A stretch of 64,000 nucleotides of DNA from Thecamonas trahens ATCC 50062. Lineage: Eukaryota > Apusozoa > Apusomonadida > Apusomonadidae. A program made the translations under genes and the position numbers. Below the pieces are notes generated by a model. It searched no databases, was not told where the DNA came from, and saw only the letters and a list, made by a program, of their open reading frames with translations. Below, in pieces: positions 1-12,000 of this stretch (its first letter is position 1; each line of letters starts with the position of its first letter). The stretch lies in NCBI RefSeq assembly GCF_000142905.1, contig NW_013657658.1, positions 313,769 through 377,768 on the forward strand, in the 5' to 3' direction.

Positions 1-3000
1 CTCCAGCCGCACAACCTCGGCGTTGGCTTGGTGCAGCGCCTTGAACCGTGCCTTGCCGTCGAGTTGCTGTGCCTCGAGATAAACTAGCCGGCGCTCGAGC
101 ACCACGCGCCGATCGTCAAGTGCACGAGTCACATCAGATCCGCTACCAGCCTCTTGCGCTGCCGCCAGCTGGCTCTCTACCTTGCGCAGCTCGATCTGCG
201 TCTTCCCGGCCTGGGTCTGGAAGTGGCGAACCGCGGCAGCGCGGGCATCGTCCTTGGTAGATGCGCCGCCGGCGCGCCCACGTCCGCGTCCGCGCTGCAG
301 TAGCGAGCTACGCCCACGCCCTCCACCTTTGGGCTTGGGTGGTGGTTCAACCGCAAGCACCTGGTCGGCGTAGTGAACCTCTGCCAGCTGCCGCTCCAGC
401 GTCGCCAGCACCTGAGATGAGACACGCTCGTGCCGCTGGTGCGCCGCGCCGCGGACTAGGCCGCGCCGGGCAGAGATCTCGCCTCGCAATGCGGCTTCTT
501 CTGCGCTGATCTTCTGCCGCACCGCGGTGCGAGCGCTGGCTTTGAGCGCACGGGTGTGTTCCGACAGCGTCCTCGTCCGCGCCCGTAGCGCGTCCAGCTT
601 GACCTCCTGGTGCTCACGGACCTGGGTCGAGTTATCTAGAATCGACTCGCCAAGCTCGGCCAGCTGCGAGTCGCCTTGCTTGGTCGACTTTTCGCCCGCG
701 AGCTCAGAGTGCAGGTCATGGAGTCCGAGCTCCTTGGCCGTCAGCTCGGCTGTCACAGTTGTCAACGCCTCCACACGAGCATGCGCCGCGTCCACCTCGC
801 CTGGCACCCTGTCGGTCTCCAGTGTCGAGCGCTTCCGTGACGCCGACCCAGCCCTTCCACCGCCGGACGTCATCATCTGCTTCAGCTGCACCTCGGTCGA
901 CTCTTTGCCCATCTGTTCCAGCATCGGCGCAAGCTTCTGCTCCAGCTCGGCCGCCTCCTTTTGCTGCTTCTTGCCCGGGCTCGACTCGGACGATGCTGGT
1001 GCATCGCCATCGTCAGCATCTGAGCCCGACCCGGAGCTCGGTCCCGAGCGTGAAGCCCGAGCCCGAGCCCGGCTCGAGTCCGAGCTGGCCTCTGAGCCTG
1101 AGCGGCTTTGTAGCGCCGCCGTGGCCTTAAGCGGCCCCGATTCACCTGTCTTGCCTGCTCCCGAAGCGGTCCGAGTCTCGGCTGACGCGGCCGCTTTGCC
1201 AGACGTCTTGGCCGACGCCGTGGCCGACGCCTTGCCCTGGCCCGCTGCACGGACTCCGGCACCTGGCAGCGCCTTCTCTAGTCGCAGCAACACTGGATGG
1301 GTGGCGTCCACGCCAGCCTCCCTGGCCACTTCGGTCTGCCGCACAGCATGGGCCTCGACAAGCGGAGCGTCAACTAGAGTCGGTGTGATCTTGGCGAGAA
1401 CCCGTTCGAGACGGGCCACTCGCTTCTCAATCTTGGGCTTGCGAGTCGCTTGTCCTTTGCTGCCGCCAGACCCAATCGCGTCCTTGGCCAGCAAGTTGGG
1501 CATACAGCAGCTCGACCTGATCCTCGAGTTTCGGGAGCGGCTGGCGCTTGCGCATTCGAGAAGCCGACGGCGAGTCCATCGCACCAGGGCCATCATCCGC
1601 ACCAGAGAGACAGCTTGACGGACGAACTTGAGCCGGAACTCGAACTCGAACCCGAACCCGGGCCCGAGCCTGAGCCTGAGCCTGAGCCCGAGCCCGAGCC
1701 CGAGCCCGACCAGGACCCGTCCTCTTGGATCGCATTTCCACCTTCTGCGGCCCGAACAGCAGTGACCAGCAGCGCGTCTTCGCGCGCAGGCGTCCCGCCG
1801 TGCATCGCCAGAGGGGACGACGGCTTGGGCGAGGTCCGCGACGATGGACGCGAGCCGGTGCCAACCAGCTCGGTGATGGACGGCGAGCGTGTCGCTCGCA
1901 TCCGCTGAACCTGCACCCGCTGCTCCTCGATGGTCGTGTTCTGCTTCTCCAGCTGCGCCAACTGCCGCTTGAGCGCAGCAACCTCGCCGGTCGACTCTGC
2001 CCTTGCAAGCTTGCTCTCGACAACCACCCGCTCGCGGGCCACCTGGTCTAGCCGCCGCTGCAGCTCGCGGTCGCGGCTTTGAAGCTTTGAGTACCCGCTG
2101 TCAAGGCCGGGCGAGCCCGGCGATGCGACGCGATGAGGTGTTGCGGCCGCTGGACTATCCACATCGTGTGTAGACCCGTCGTCGTCAACCTTGCCACCGA
2201 CACCGTCGCCTTCATAGAGGACACCGAGGACGGTGACCACCGAGTCGAGCGTATGCTCCGACTCGGCAAGCTCCTCTCGCACTTGGATTTTGCGTTGCCG
2301 CAGCGTGTGCAGCTTCTCAGCATCGCGCCCTGGCTCGAGGCGGGCCTCGGCAGCAGCGAGCTGGGCTTCACGCTTGCGCAGCGTCTGGATTCGGTCTTTG
2401 AGCTCGGCCTTGGTTGCCACCAGTTTGTCCTTCGTCCGGTCGCCGTCGAGGTGGGGCATTGCTATGATGTGCGAGATGCCCGAGCCGGACGGCGAGCACG
2501 ACGAGTCGTGGTCCGCACTCTTGCTGCTTCCGGGCGGGGAGCCAGGAGCAGCGCTGCCAGAAGCTGCTGCCTCCACATCACCCGACCCGTCCTCTGGTCG
2601 AGCACCGGCTCCGCCGCTGGAGACGCCCGGCTCGGCCGAGCTCTCGCGCGACCGCGCCGAGCGATCGCTGCTGCTACGGTCGCTATGGGTGAGAACCCGC
2701 AGCCGCGCCTTGCGCTTGAGGTCTTTTCACGGCGCGCAGACGTTGCCGCTGCCAACTGGGCATGGAGCTCGGCCTGGACCTTGGCGCGTTCGCGCGCCAT
2801 GTCTTCGAGCGACGCGCCGTTGAGCTCCATCTCGCGCAGCCTAAGCGCCGCAAGCTGAGAACTCACGAATGAGTCCTTTTCTTCAACTAGCGTCGCCAGC
2901 GAGTCCATTGCCTGTTGTTTGGACGCGTCTGCAGGGTCAATGGCGGCAGCCTGCAGCGAAAGCGAGGTCCGCAGCGTTTCGACCTGCTCCATCTGCGCCT

Positions 3001-6000
3001 CGAGCTCGGCGCGCCGCGCAGCCACGTCGTCAGTCGACTCGACAGGCGGCGCCGCCAGATGCAGCGCCTCGGCAAACTCGGCAGCGTCGGCAGCTAGCCG
3101 TTCGGCTGACGCAGTCTCAAATTCCTCACGCTGTGCCGCCAGCCGTGGTTCCAGCTGCGCCCGCAGCGCGGTAAGCTCCTTTTCGCGTGCGCTCACCGAC
3201 GCCTCACGCTCATCAAGCTCGTTCTTTCTCGCCGCCAGCTGCGACTTGAGCTCGGACAGCTCGTTCTCTTCAGCATCGAGCTCAGCCTTGACCTTGAGCA
3301 GCCGCTGGTGCTCCTCATGCAGTTCGGCGAGGGCTGGATTGTCTGTGGCCGCCACCGCAGCCGTCGCCACCGAGGGAGCCTCAGTCTGAACACCCTCGTC
3401 TTCGGTAGGGTGGAGAAGAGGTGCACCCGGCTCGACACTCGCGGTGGCGCGAGCAGCCTCCATGGCTTGCATCTTCTCCCGAAACTTGGCCTGGGCCTGC
3501 TTGAGCTTCTTAGCCTTGCGAACGAGCTCGGCCTTTTTGGCTTTGAGGTCGGCCTCTTGGTGAAGAACAGCAGATCGCTCATCATTGAGCAGCACGAGCT
3601 GGGCCTCGAGCTCGGCGGTGTTTGGTGCCGATGGCCCAGCAGTGTCAGGATTGGCAGCAGTTGCGTCGGTGCCAGAAGCAGCGTTGATGAACGGCAGCGC
3701 CGCGCTTGGCAGCGGCGTGTTAGGAGTGAGTGTGATGTCGATGCCCGGCTTGTTGGCATCACCCGGCGCGTAGGCCACCGGAACGACGAGCCCGTTGTGC
3801 CGCCGCCGGTAGCGGACAAGGAGAAACAGGAGGAGGAGGCAGCAGAGAATGAGAAGGACAAGCCAGAAGACCCAAAACCAGAACGAGGTCGGCTCGACAA
3901 GAGGTGATGGTGCCGACGACGGCGAAACAATGCCGATACCGGTGGCAGTCGAGACTGCGCCTGGCGGCGGTGGTGGCGACGACGCGCCCGGCGGAGGCGG
4001 AGGTGGCGGCGATGAGGCTGGCGGCGGAGGAGGCGGGTTGTTGGGTGAACTTGGGGTTCCTGGCGGCGGCGGTGGCGGTGGCGAAAACGTGGGTGGTGGC
4101 GGTGACGGCGGTGGCGGCGGAGGTGACGGGAGGCCGCCCGGCGGCGGCGGGGACGCTGTGCCCGGTGGCGACGGCGGCGGCGGCGGACAGGCAGACCGGT
4201 CGCCGATGCAAGTGCCGTAGCCATCGCAGGCGTCGGCAACCGAGCAACTTGCGCCATCGTTGCACGAGGTGCCCGCAGCGGTGTATGAGTTGGCCGGACA
4301 CGACGGCGCCGAGCCTGAGCAGGTCTCGGGTACGTCGCACGACGAAGCTGCGGCGCGGCAGACAGTCGAGGCCGGGGCGTAGGCGTTGGCCGGGCAAGAC
4401 GCCGAGACACCATCGCATCGCTCTTCGACGTCGCAGGGTCCAGTCGGAAAGCGGCAGATGACGCCTGATGGCTCAATAGAGCAAGACGAGGAGCAGCACG
4501 TGCCCGGCGCGCCTCCGTGGTCGCAGGCTTCGGGCCCCTCGACCACGCCGTTGCCGCAGACGCAGACCACAGTGCCCGAGACACAGGTCCGCGACGGCGA
4601 TCCGGCGCAGGTGTCGCCAGTGGTGCAGATAGAGCCATCTTCACATGGCGCGCCGGCGGCCTTGGCGACGTCGGCCGGGCAGACAGCCGACGTCCCGGTA
4701 CAGGTCTCGGGCAAGTCGCAGTCTGAGGCAGCCGGGCGACAGACGGCCGAGGCCGGACGGAAGCTGCAAGTCACGGGGTCACAGCACGACCAGTCGCCGT
4801 CTACCGGGTCGCACGCCTCGCCGCACTCGACCACACCGTTGCCACAGGTGGCTGCGGAGCCGGGACTTGCCACTGCCGAGTAGATGTCCCAGTCAAAGGT
4901 GCCCGAGGTCATGCCGGCATAGACGGCAGTAAACGAGCCGTTGACCGTGCCGACCACGGTCGGCTCGGCCTGCGGCAGCGAGTCTGACGACGCGCTCGGC
5001 TCGAGTGCGCTCGGCGCAGCAAACGATGAACCGCCATTGATTGAATGTGTGACCAGGATGTCGTCGTCAGCACCAAGCGTCGATGAGAGGGTCGACGACG
5101 AGACCCAGAGCGCGACAACAATGCAAGGATCTGCCGCGGCGTAGCGGATTGCAACCGAGTGGTCGTTGCCGTCGTCGGACGGTGCGTTGACGTTGAGGAT
5201 GTTGACTGCCGACCATGACGCTCCGCCGTCGACCGAGCGCGAGTACAGAATGTCGGTGTCGGAGCCAAGAGCAACAAAGGTGCCTGTGGACGGGCGGGTG
5301 TACGAAGTGGCCTCCGAGTGCCAGGTCACGGTCCACACCCCGTCAGTGGAGACGGACAGGCTCGGCGAGTAGTCGCGGGCGGAGCCGTCGGACGCCGCAT
5401 TGGACGCGATCCGTAAGGGCGCGGTCCAGATAGCGCCGGCGGCGTCTGTCGAGGTGGCAAAGAAGATTTCAAAGTCGGAGCCGGTGCTCACACCGCCGCC
5501 CCACGAGCCAGGCGCGTACCAGACGAGGCCGAGCGGCGATCCCGCCAGCATGGGTGCGGCAAAAGCAGGCGCATACTCGGACTGAGAGTCCGCGGTGGCC
5601 AGCGCGGGGAAGAGCGGCTCCGGCGAAGCCCAGCTTCGTCCGTTGTCGGATGACCGGGCGACAAGCAGGTCGATGTCGGTGCCGAGTGCGCCGGCCGAGC
5701 CGACGGCAGACTCGTCCGACTGCCACACGGCGAGCATGGAGCCGTCTGCGGTGGCGATCAAGGCGACAGCGCGGTCATCACCCGAGTCGGCGGCGTAATT
5801 GGTGTTGACGTAGTGCGGCGAAGTGGCCTCAAACGCGCCTGCGGCGACGTTGTAGACCGCGGCGACAATGTCCTCGTCGGCGCCTACGGCGGTCCAGGCG
5901 ACGACTACCGTCGAGCCGTCTGCCGAGAGCGCGAGCGCAGCGGCGATGTCGTCATCGGCCGCCGAGTCTGTTGTCGCAGCAGCCGGAACAACCAGTGCAG

Positions 6001-6316
6001 GGCTTGTCCAACTCACACCAGCATCGAGCGAGACGACGTAGACGAGGTCGGCGTCCGAGCCGGCCATGCCACGACTGGACCATACAGCCAAGACGGCAGC
6101 TCTAGCGACGCCACCTGGGACGGTAAAGACAGCAACAGCAGGATTAATGTCTTGGTCAGCATCGGTACTTCCACTTGGATCCAGATGACCTTGCGGTGAC
6201 CATGTCGGTGGTGACGAACCATCCGCAGGCCGGGTGGTAGCTAAGAGGAACATGGTGAGAAGGACGACCACAGCAGCTGCCAAGCCCTGCATGCCATGAC
6301 CATACCCTCGTACCAT
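1..6316 (-). CDS. Asp-box (sialidase-like) propeller / disintegrin-type Cys-rich / single-pass membrane / coiled-coil protein, 3' end beyond window
   Basis: From the ATG at 6316 the protein opens with a signal peptide (hydrophobic core LAAAVVVLLTMFLLATT). Residues about 40-490 carry repeated Asp-box-like motifs (S-D-A-G-V-S-W, S-D-N-G-R-S-W, V-D-G-G-A-S-W), which suggests a sialidase/BNR-type beta-propeller. Residues about 490-710 are Cys-rich with disintegrin-like units (C-D-L-P-E-T-C-T-G, C-D-V-P-E-T-C). A long proline-rich linker follows, then one membrane helix (around 3810-3880) with a basic stop-transfer stretch, then a long Glu/Lys/Arg coiled coil. The frame changes near 2741-2683, where a 59-base GT-AG intron fits, and again between about 1620 and 1450, where I could not settle whether the cause is splicing or indels. 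Below 1450 the coiled coil stays open to base 1. I see no enzyme active site that proves sialidase activity; a receptor or adhesion role is inference. Confidence 0.75.
2683..2741 (-). other. Probable 59-base intron in the coiled-coil membrane protein
   Basis: The coiled-coil frame upstream runs into a basic, non-helical translation after this point, while another frame becomes coding just below it. Removing 2741-2683 (GT...AG on the minus strand) joins the two frames with a split codon. The donor GTCTGC is not a strong consensus, so a one-base sequence error in this stretch is an alternative. Confidence 0.4.
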
Positions 6317-6854
6317 TGCTTGCCACTCCCACCACAGTCACTCCCACAGAAAGCGCAGAGGCTAAGCTGGAGGCTTGAGTGGGATGAGGTTGTGGGGTGG
6401 AGGAGAGGGGCGTATACCTATGCCTGTGCCTGTGCAGGGGCTGGGGTTTGGGAGGGGGAGGAAGGTCAGAGTGTCGCGCGCGCGCGCGATCGATCGCCGC
6501 CGACAGTCGACAGCCGACACGGGCAGGGGGGGGGCGCGGGTGTGTGGGGGTGTGGGGATGTGGGATCGGTTGCGGGAGAGGAGAGGAGAACACGAGGAAA
6601 AGAGAAAGGGGAAGGTGTGTATGTGAGAGGAGGTTTGTGTGTGTGTGTGGTGTGTGTGTGTGTGTCAAAGTGTTCAAGTATCTCGGCTTGATCGAGGTGG
6701 TTCGGTGGCCGTGTCAGTGGCGGCAGCACAATGGTGGTGGTGTTGGTGGTGGAGACATGCCCCGCCCGGCCCTCCTTGCCTGACACTTCGCGTGCGGCAC
6801 CACGTCTCCACACACGCATCCAGCCACCCCCCCCCCCTCCTATTCGAGGCGGAT
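6317..6854. promoter_or_regulatory. Divergent intergenic region with simple repeats
   Basis: This 538-base spacer separates the minus-strand membrane protein from the plus-strand desaturase and should hold both promoters. It contains a CG-alternating tract (about 6475-6490), G-rich runs, a TG microsatellite and a C-run just before the desaturase start. Open frames across it are low-complexity and I see no gene. No TATA box is evident. Confidence 0.5.
6634..6665. repeat. (TG)n microsatellite
   Basis: About 32 bases of alternating TG with one interruption, in the spacer between two divergent genes. Confidence 0.9.
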
Positions 6855-7658
6855 ATGGCCATGTCTGGTGTTGAAGGATGGTGGGCTGGACTAGTGACCT
6901 CCTTCCCCTACTCTGAACGGACGCTGTTCACGGCAGCTGCCTTTGCTGTGCACGAGATGGTGTTTGTGGGCGTCAATGTGGCACTCTTTGCTGTTCATTG
7001 GTTGGGCCTGTTCCGCGAGTACAAGATCCAGAGCGCCAAGTTTCCATCGGGATCACTGCTGGCAGAGACGGTGAAGACCATTGTCATCAATCATTTGATC
7101 GTCCAACCGCTTCTGTTGTGGTATCTGTACATTCCCTTCAAGGCCATGGGCTTCCACATCTCGCCGCAGCTGCCATCGGCTTGGGAGATGGTGTGGCAGA
7201 TCGCTGTCGCCGTCGCCGTCAATGAGACTCTCTTCTACTTTGCTCATCGGACGCTCCATACGAAAGCCTTGTACAAGGCCATTCACAAGCAGCATCATCG
7301 CTACCATGCCGCCGTGGGCATTGCCTCTGAGTTTGCCCACCCGGTTGAGGATCTCCTTGCCAACGCCATTCCCACTCTGGCCGGCATGTTGCTGGTCGGC
7401 CCGCATCTGGCCACGCTGCTGGTCTGGCTTGCGCTGCGGGTGCTTGAGACGGTCGACGCCCACTCGGGCTATGCCTTTCCTTGGTCGCCCTTCCACTTTA
7501 TGGACGTCGCCGGCAAGCACGACTTTCATCACTCGCACAACGTCGGCTGCTTTGGCACCTTTTTCTCGGTCTTTGACATGATCTTCCACACCGACGAGGC
7601 TTACCTCCGCCACAAGCACAAGCTCGCTACCGCCGCAGCAAAGGCCAAAGCCAAGTAG
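6855..7658 (+). CDS. Sterol desaturase / fatty acid hydroxylase family membrane di-iron enzyme
   Basis: 267 residues from the ATG at 6855; the frame is open further upstream but that part is TG-repeat translation. Hydrophobic helices lie at about residues 20-50, 75-100 and 110-130. The three histidine clusters of the fatty acid hydroxylase superfamily are present in order: H-R-T-L-H (residue 131), H-K-Q-H-H (residue 144) and H-D-F-H-H (residue 222). The family binds two irons and uses O2 in the ER membrane; members include C4-methylsterol oxidase, C5 sterol desaturase and fatty acid hydroxylases. Size and layout are closest to the C4-methylsterol oxidase group, but the substrate cannot be fixed from sequence. 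The C-terminus is Ala/Lys-rich with a K-A-K-A-K end, which could act as an ER retrieval signal. Its stop lies 30 bases from that of the convergent neighbour. Confidence 0.85.
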   Translation: MAMSGVEGWWAGLVTSFPYSERTLFTAAAFAVHEMVFVGVNVALFAVHWLGLFREYKIQSAKFPSGSLLAETVKTIVINHLIVQPLLLWYLYIPFKAMGFHISPQLPSAWEMVWQIAVAVAVNETLFYFAHRTLHTKALYKAIHKQHHRYHAAVGIASEFAHPVEDLLANAIPTLAGMLLVGPHLATLLVWLALRVLETVDAHSGYAFPWSPFHFMDVAGKHDFHHSHNVGCFGTFFSVFDMIFHTDEAYLRHKHKLATAAAKAKAK

Positions 7659-7688
7659 CCCGATCTCCGCCGTTGCACGAGTTCAAAA

Positions 7689-8693
7689 CTAAACCACATC
7701 TGCATGACTGGCCACTCCGGGCTCGAGAACGAGCGGTAGCGCCGACGCTACCGCAGCACGGGCCGACATCACTGCCGGCGGCTTGCTCTCGCTGTGCAGT
7801 AGCGAGATGGAGGCTCGGGTGGCGTAGTAGCCGTCGTCATCGACAGCCTCCATCCGACACAGGTCGAGGGCAACCAGATCCTGATCGCCAAAGACCGTGA
7901 TCGACTGCGTCACGCGCGGGACCGCTCGGCAAAGCGCAGGCCGCGCCTTGACTGACGTCCGCGACTTGGCGAGCGTGCAGTGCGGGGTAAAGCCGGCCCA
8001 CGGCTGCTGCGGCGGAAAGGCGAGACCTTCGGCATCGAACCGGGCGTGGAGATCGGCAGCAATCTCTTGCAGCGCTCCGATAACGTCAACGTTGGTCAGC
8101 GACGAGTGTGCCAGCGTCGCAGCACGCGCCCATGGCGGGACTTGCGCGAACAGGACCTGGCCATTGCGGAAAGACTCGAGGCCTGCGAGCCGGATGGCCG
8201 GCTGAACGCCATCGGCAGCATCGCGCAGCTTGGCCATCACCGCTTGGATGCCCGGCGCAGCAGCGTCCAGAATTCGCCGAGCGGCGGCAATGCCAGCAGG
8301 CTCATCACCGCGCCCGAGCCGAAGCACACACAGCGTGAGGTGGATCTTAGGAATAGCAATCAGGGTGGGCGCGGCCTCCGGCTCGATCGCCACCACAGCC
8401 TCCTGCACCTTGCGCAGCCCGTCGAGCGCTACCACGTCGTCGATGCGGATCGAGACAAAGTGATCCGCTGATTCTTGCCGTTGTCGACCCCGACTCGCGG
8501 CCCCAGCTGCCTTGCCCTTGCCCGTCCCTCGCGCGCCACCGAAATGTTCGCCCGTTCCTTCTCCGCCACGCCGCCGCCCCCCTCGCCGCGGTCCCCGCTG
8601 CCCCCGCTGCCCGCGCTGCCCCCGCTGCCCCCGCTGTCCTCCACGCCCATCCTCGCCGCTCTTTCGCTTTCCATCTCCCGAGACCTTTGACAT
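7689..8693 (-). CDS. AKAP7-like 2H phosphoesterase with QRG-repeat N-terminus
   Basis: 334 residues. The first 80 or so are basic and glycine-rich, with consecutive Q-R-G triplets (about 8590-8640), a composition typical of RNA-binding or nucleolar tails. The C-terminal two thirds match the AKAP7 NLS / LigT-like 2H phosphoesterase fold: the two diagnostic motifs are H-L-T-L (His 118) and H-C-T-L (His 238), spaced as in that family, preceded by a strand starting F-V-S-I-R-I. Family members cleave 2',5'-oligoadenylates or act in RNA processing; the substrate here is unknown. An ASCC1-like relative is the main alternative, but I see no KH domain. The start ATG is followed by a basic segment, and the upstream region is shared with the divergent giant gene. 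Confidence 0.75.
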   Translation of the reverse strand: MSKVSGDGKRKSGEDGRGGQRGQRGQRGQRGQRGPRRGGRRRGGEGTGEHFGGARGTGKGKAAGAASRGRQRQESADHFVSIRIDDVVALDGLRKVQEAVVAIEPEAAPTLIAIPKIHLTLCVLRLGRGDEPAGIAAARRILDAAAPGIQAVMAKLRDAADGVQPAIRLAGLESFRNGQVLFAQVPPWARAATLAHSSLTNVDVIGALQEIAADLHARFDAEGLAFPPQQPWAGFTPHCTLAKSRTSVKARPALCRAVPRVTQSITVFGDQDLVALDLCRMEAVDDDGYYATRASISLLHSESKPPAVMSARAAVASALPLVLEPGVASHADVV

Positions 8694-9051
8694 GCTCTCT
8701 CCTAATTCCAGCGTCAGGTATGACCCTACCTACACACTCCCACACCTCACCCTCACCGTCACTGGCAAGTGGCACCTGTCCACTCGAGATTCGCCTCAAC
8801 CCCCCCCCCTTCCTTCCCTCAGCACAACAACTACTATTTTTTGACGTCCACTCCCCCCACCCCCCAACCTCCAACCCCCCCCCCCAACATCCACCTTGCT
8901 TCAAACTCCGTTCACCGCCAACAGCAGCAGCCCTCACCACCCCACATCCCACCCCACTGCACTCACTCGTTCAATTACACCGCTCACCGTCAAAGGTCAT
9001 TGCTCCCCAAGCACACGCATACCCCCCTCCAGGTAGTCGTTGCGACAAAGC
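8694..9051. promoter_or_regulatory. Bidirectional promoter region
   Basis: This 358-base spacer lies between the divergent phosphoesterase and giant ankyrin genes. It is pyrimidine-rich on the plus strand, with several C-runs (about 8800-8812, 8876-8886). Nothing in it looks coding and no TATA box is obvious. Confidence 0.5.
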
Positions 9052-12000
9052 ATGTCGGGACGTGAGCACTTTGCAGGGGAGGAGGACGGACAGAAGAAGA
9101 CTGAGGAGGAGCTGCAGCAGGAGGAGGAGATGGAGCTGGAGCGACGGGTGGAGTACGTCGACGAGTACTGGGCGGAGATGGAGGTTGTGGATCGTGAGCT
9201 GTACCCAGAGTTGCGGGAAAAGTCTGGCCGCCAGTTTCTGGACGCCCTCCTCGAGTCTGCTATCCATGAGGACATCGAGGGCATCGACGCTCTCACTCGG
9301 GATGCTGACACCATCAAGGCCACGTATCCTGTGCGGATGAAGGATGCCAACGGATTCCATATGGAGCAGCCACGTGAGCTCAACTTGCTCCAGATGGCGG
9401 CCACCATCGGCCTGCCTCGGGTCCTTGTCGAGTTCTTTGTCTTTCTTAACGGCACTACCATGGTCGACCGCGATGGCAACACCCTCCTGCACTACATTGC
9501 CTCGCAAGGCCATGTGGCGTGTCTGCTTGCCCTTCTCGACGAGGAAGACGACATCAAGGACATCTCGGTTGAGGATCTTGTTGTCATGAACAAGCGCAAC
9601 GCCGAGGGCAAGACGCCGCTGCATCTTGCGCTCGAGTACTCGGACGTGCTCACTCGCGTCATCTACGACGATCCCGAGGGGTTTGCTGCCGAGGAGCAGG
9701 CGGTGGCCCAGGCCCACGTCGAGGCACGCCTCCAGGTTGCAGAGTTTCTCCTCAAGACCCTGTACAACACGCCATCGCCGCTCAACCCCACCGCGTTTGA
9801 GGATCCGGCCAACTTGCACTGCAAGGATGACGTCGGCACCACCGCATTCCACAACCTTGCTCGCCTCGGCTCGCTCCCTCTTGCTCGCTCTCTCATTACT
9901 CACTTTTCCAAGAACCAGAGCGAGCTGGCGGTGACCGACTCGCTCGGCGCCACCGTCCTTCACGTCGCCACCAAAGACCGCCGCGAAGAGTTTGTCCTCG
10001 ACTTGCTCGCCGTCCTCGAGCCGGCGGGCGGCAAGCGAAAGAACCACGCGCTCTCCCCTTTTGCCCGCGACAACTTTGGCAAGTCGCCGTTCTACTACGT
10101 CGCCTTTCACGACATGACGTCTGCGCTCACTACCATGATCCGGTTCATTCCCTCGGACGACGAAGAGCTGCTCCACACTGACCGCCTCGGCCGGACACCG
10201 CTTCTCCTCGCCGCCGACCGGGGGAGCGTCAACGCCATGGCCGAGCTTGTCAAGCGCCCTTCTGCCACCGCCGTCGACGCTTTTGGCCTCACGCTTGCCC
10301 ACTACACGGCGGCGCGGCTCTCGGCCACCCCTGTTCTCGACGACGTCTTTGGCTACCGCCAGGTCCCGCTCTTTGAGCCGACTATGACCGACATTGCGTC
10401 CAACAGTCCGCTGCACTATGCAGTGCGCTATGCTCAAGGTGACGCCGTCCTCCGCATGCTTCGTGAGCCCGGCATGACCGCCACGCCGAACGCGCTCGGC
10501 GACACCCCGCTCCACATTGCGCTCCGGGTGAAGAACCTTGCCGCTGCTACCGTTCTCCTCGACCACGACACGCCCGAGTACCCGCACGTCTTTCCCGAGC
10601 CCGAGCCCGAGGCCCTCCGCGCCATTCTCGCCTCTACAGACTCGGGTCTTGGAGCGGACGTCCTTGAGACCGAGGGCCGATCGGGGGCCAAGTCGGTCGC
10701 CCGCGACTTTGCCACCGCCATCAGCATGGCGGGCCTTGGCGGCCGCACTCCGCTGCACGAGCTCCTCCGCGCGCCGTCGCCGACCGAACTTGCCGCCGGC
10801 AACGTCCTTGTCCATCCCGAGTACATTGCCGCCGCTGCCGCCGAGGCAAAGGACGCGCTCGCTTCGGGTCTTGTCGACCTCGAAGACGTCATTGCCCACG
10901 ACGAAGGCCACGACGTCGCTCTTCTCAACGTCACCCCCCGGGTTTTCCCATCCGCACAAAGTCGGGCAAGCTCGTCGGGTTCCAGTTTGACGACGCCTCG
11001 CCGTTTCCTTATCCACGAGCTGCGGGCGAGGTCAACGACGCCATCGACTCCTTCCATGACATGCTTGCGGCCTTTTACGCTGAGCCCGGCTCAGCAGACG
11101 ACCCCTACAATGGCGAACGCGAACCCGAGGTCGCTGACCAGCTTGATCTCGCTGCTGTGGTGGAGAGCTTGCTGCTCAAGCATGCGCCGGTTGGCGCCCG
11201 CGACGCCGCAGGCCGCACCTGCCTCCACGACGCCGCTGCCTCACCGGTCGTCTCGCACATTGTCTACCGCCAGCTCTTCCTGGGCTCGGACGAGAGGTTG
11301 GCTAATGCAAAGTACGTCGTCGCCACCGACACGAGCGGGAACACGCCAATTCACGAGGCTGCCGGTGCCGGCAACGGTGCCGCACTTCTCATCTTTGCAT
11401 CGAGCTTCGCCTCGTGGGTCTCTCGCAAGCACACCCGGCCCTCGCTGCTCGACACCAATGCCTCGGTTGGTGGCGGCTCGACCGGCCGCTCCGCCGCTGA
11501 CGCTGCGAGTCAGGACGACTTTATCGAGCTCACCGATGAAGAGTTGGAGGTTCAGGACTTTTTCAGCAACCTTCTCGGTGACGATGCTGTTGTCCTCGAA
11601 GACTTGGCTGTAGCTGGTCGCCATGCGCTCGGTCGACTCGTCGCTGCCTTCCGGGAGCCGAACGCCGACGGCCGCACCCCGCTCATGCTCGCCGCCGCCG
11701 CCGGGCACGACGCCGTCGCCATCATGCTCCTCAAGGTTGCCGGAATCGAGGAACTGTTCTTTGCCGATACTGATGGCTGCACAGCTTTTCTCCTTGCCTG
11801 TCGCGAGGGCGCCACCGGCCTCATCTCCACCATGTTTGAAGAGATAGAGAGCTACGAGCCGCTGCTCGCTGCGAGGACCAAAGCGGGTGAGTCTGGCATG
11901 GTCCTCGCTGCCAAGCACGGCCGCCTCGAGCTGCTGCAGGACGTCCTCATCCCAGGCCTCCAAGATTCGCCGCGGCTGCGCCACGCTGCCTGCACCCTCG

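Noticed and set aside
6375..6819. Open frames in the spacer before the desaturase
   Set aside because: Translations follow TG and CG repeats (Cys-Val, Thr-His runs); no protein character.
10940..10962. Tiny GT-AG intron of about 20 bases in the giant gene
   Set aside because: Far shorter than the introns supported here (59-477 bases), and the encoded residues look like proper protein in the other frame; a missing base in the C/G/T runs is simpler.
8971..11016. Long minus-strand open frame of 681 codons opposite the giant gene
   Set aside because: Shadow of the strongly GC-biased ankyrin coding frame; its translation has no family features and the plus strand shows clear ankyrin repeats.
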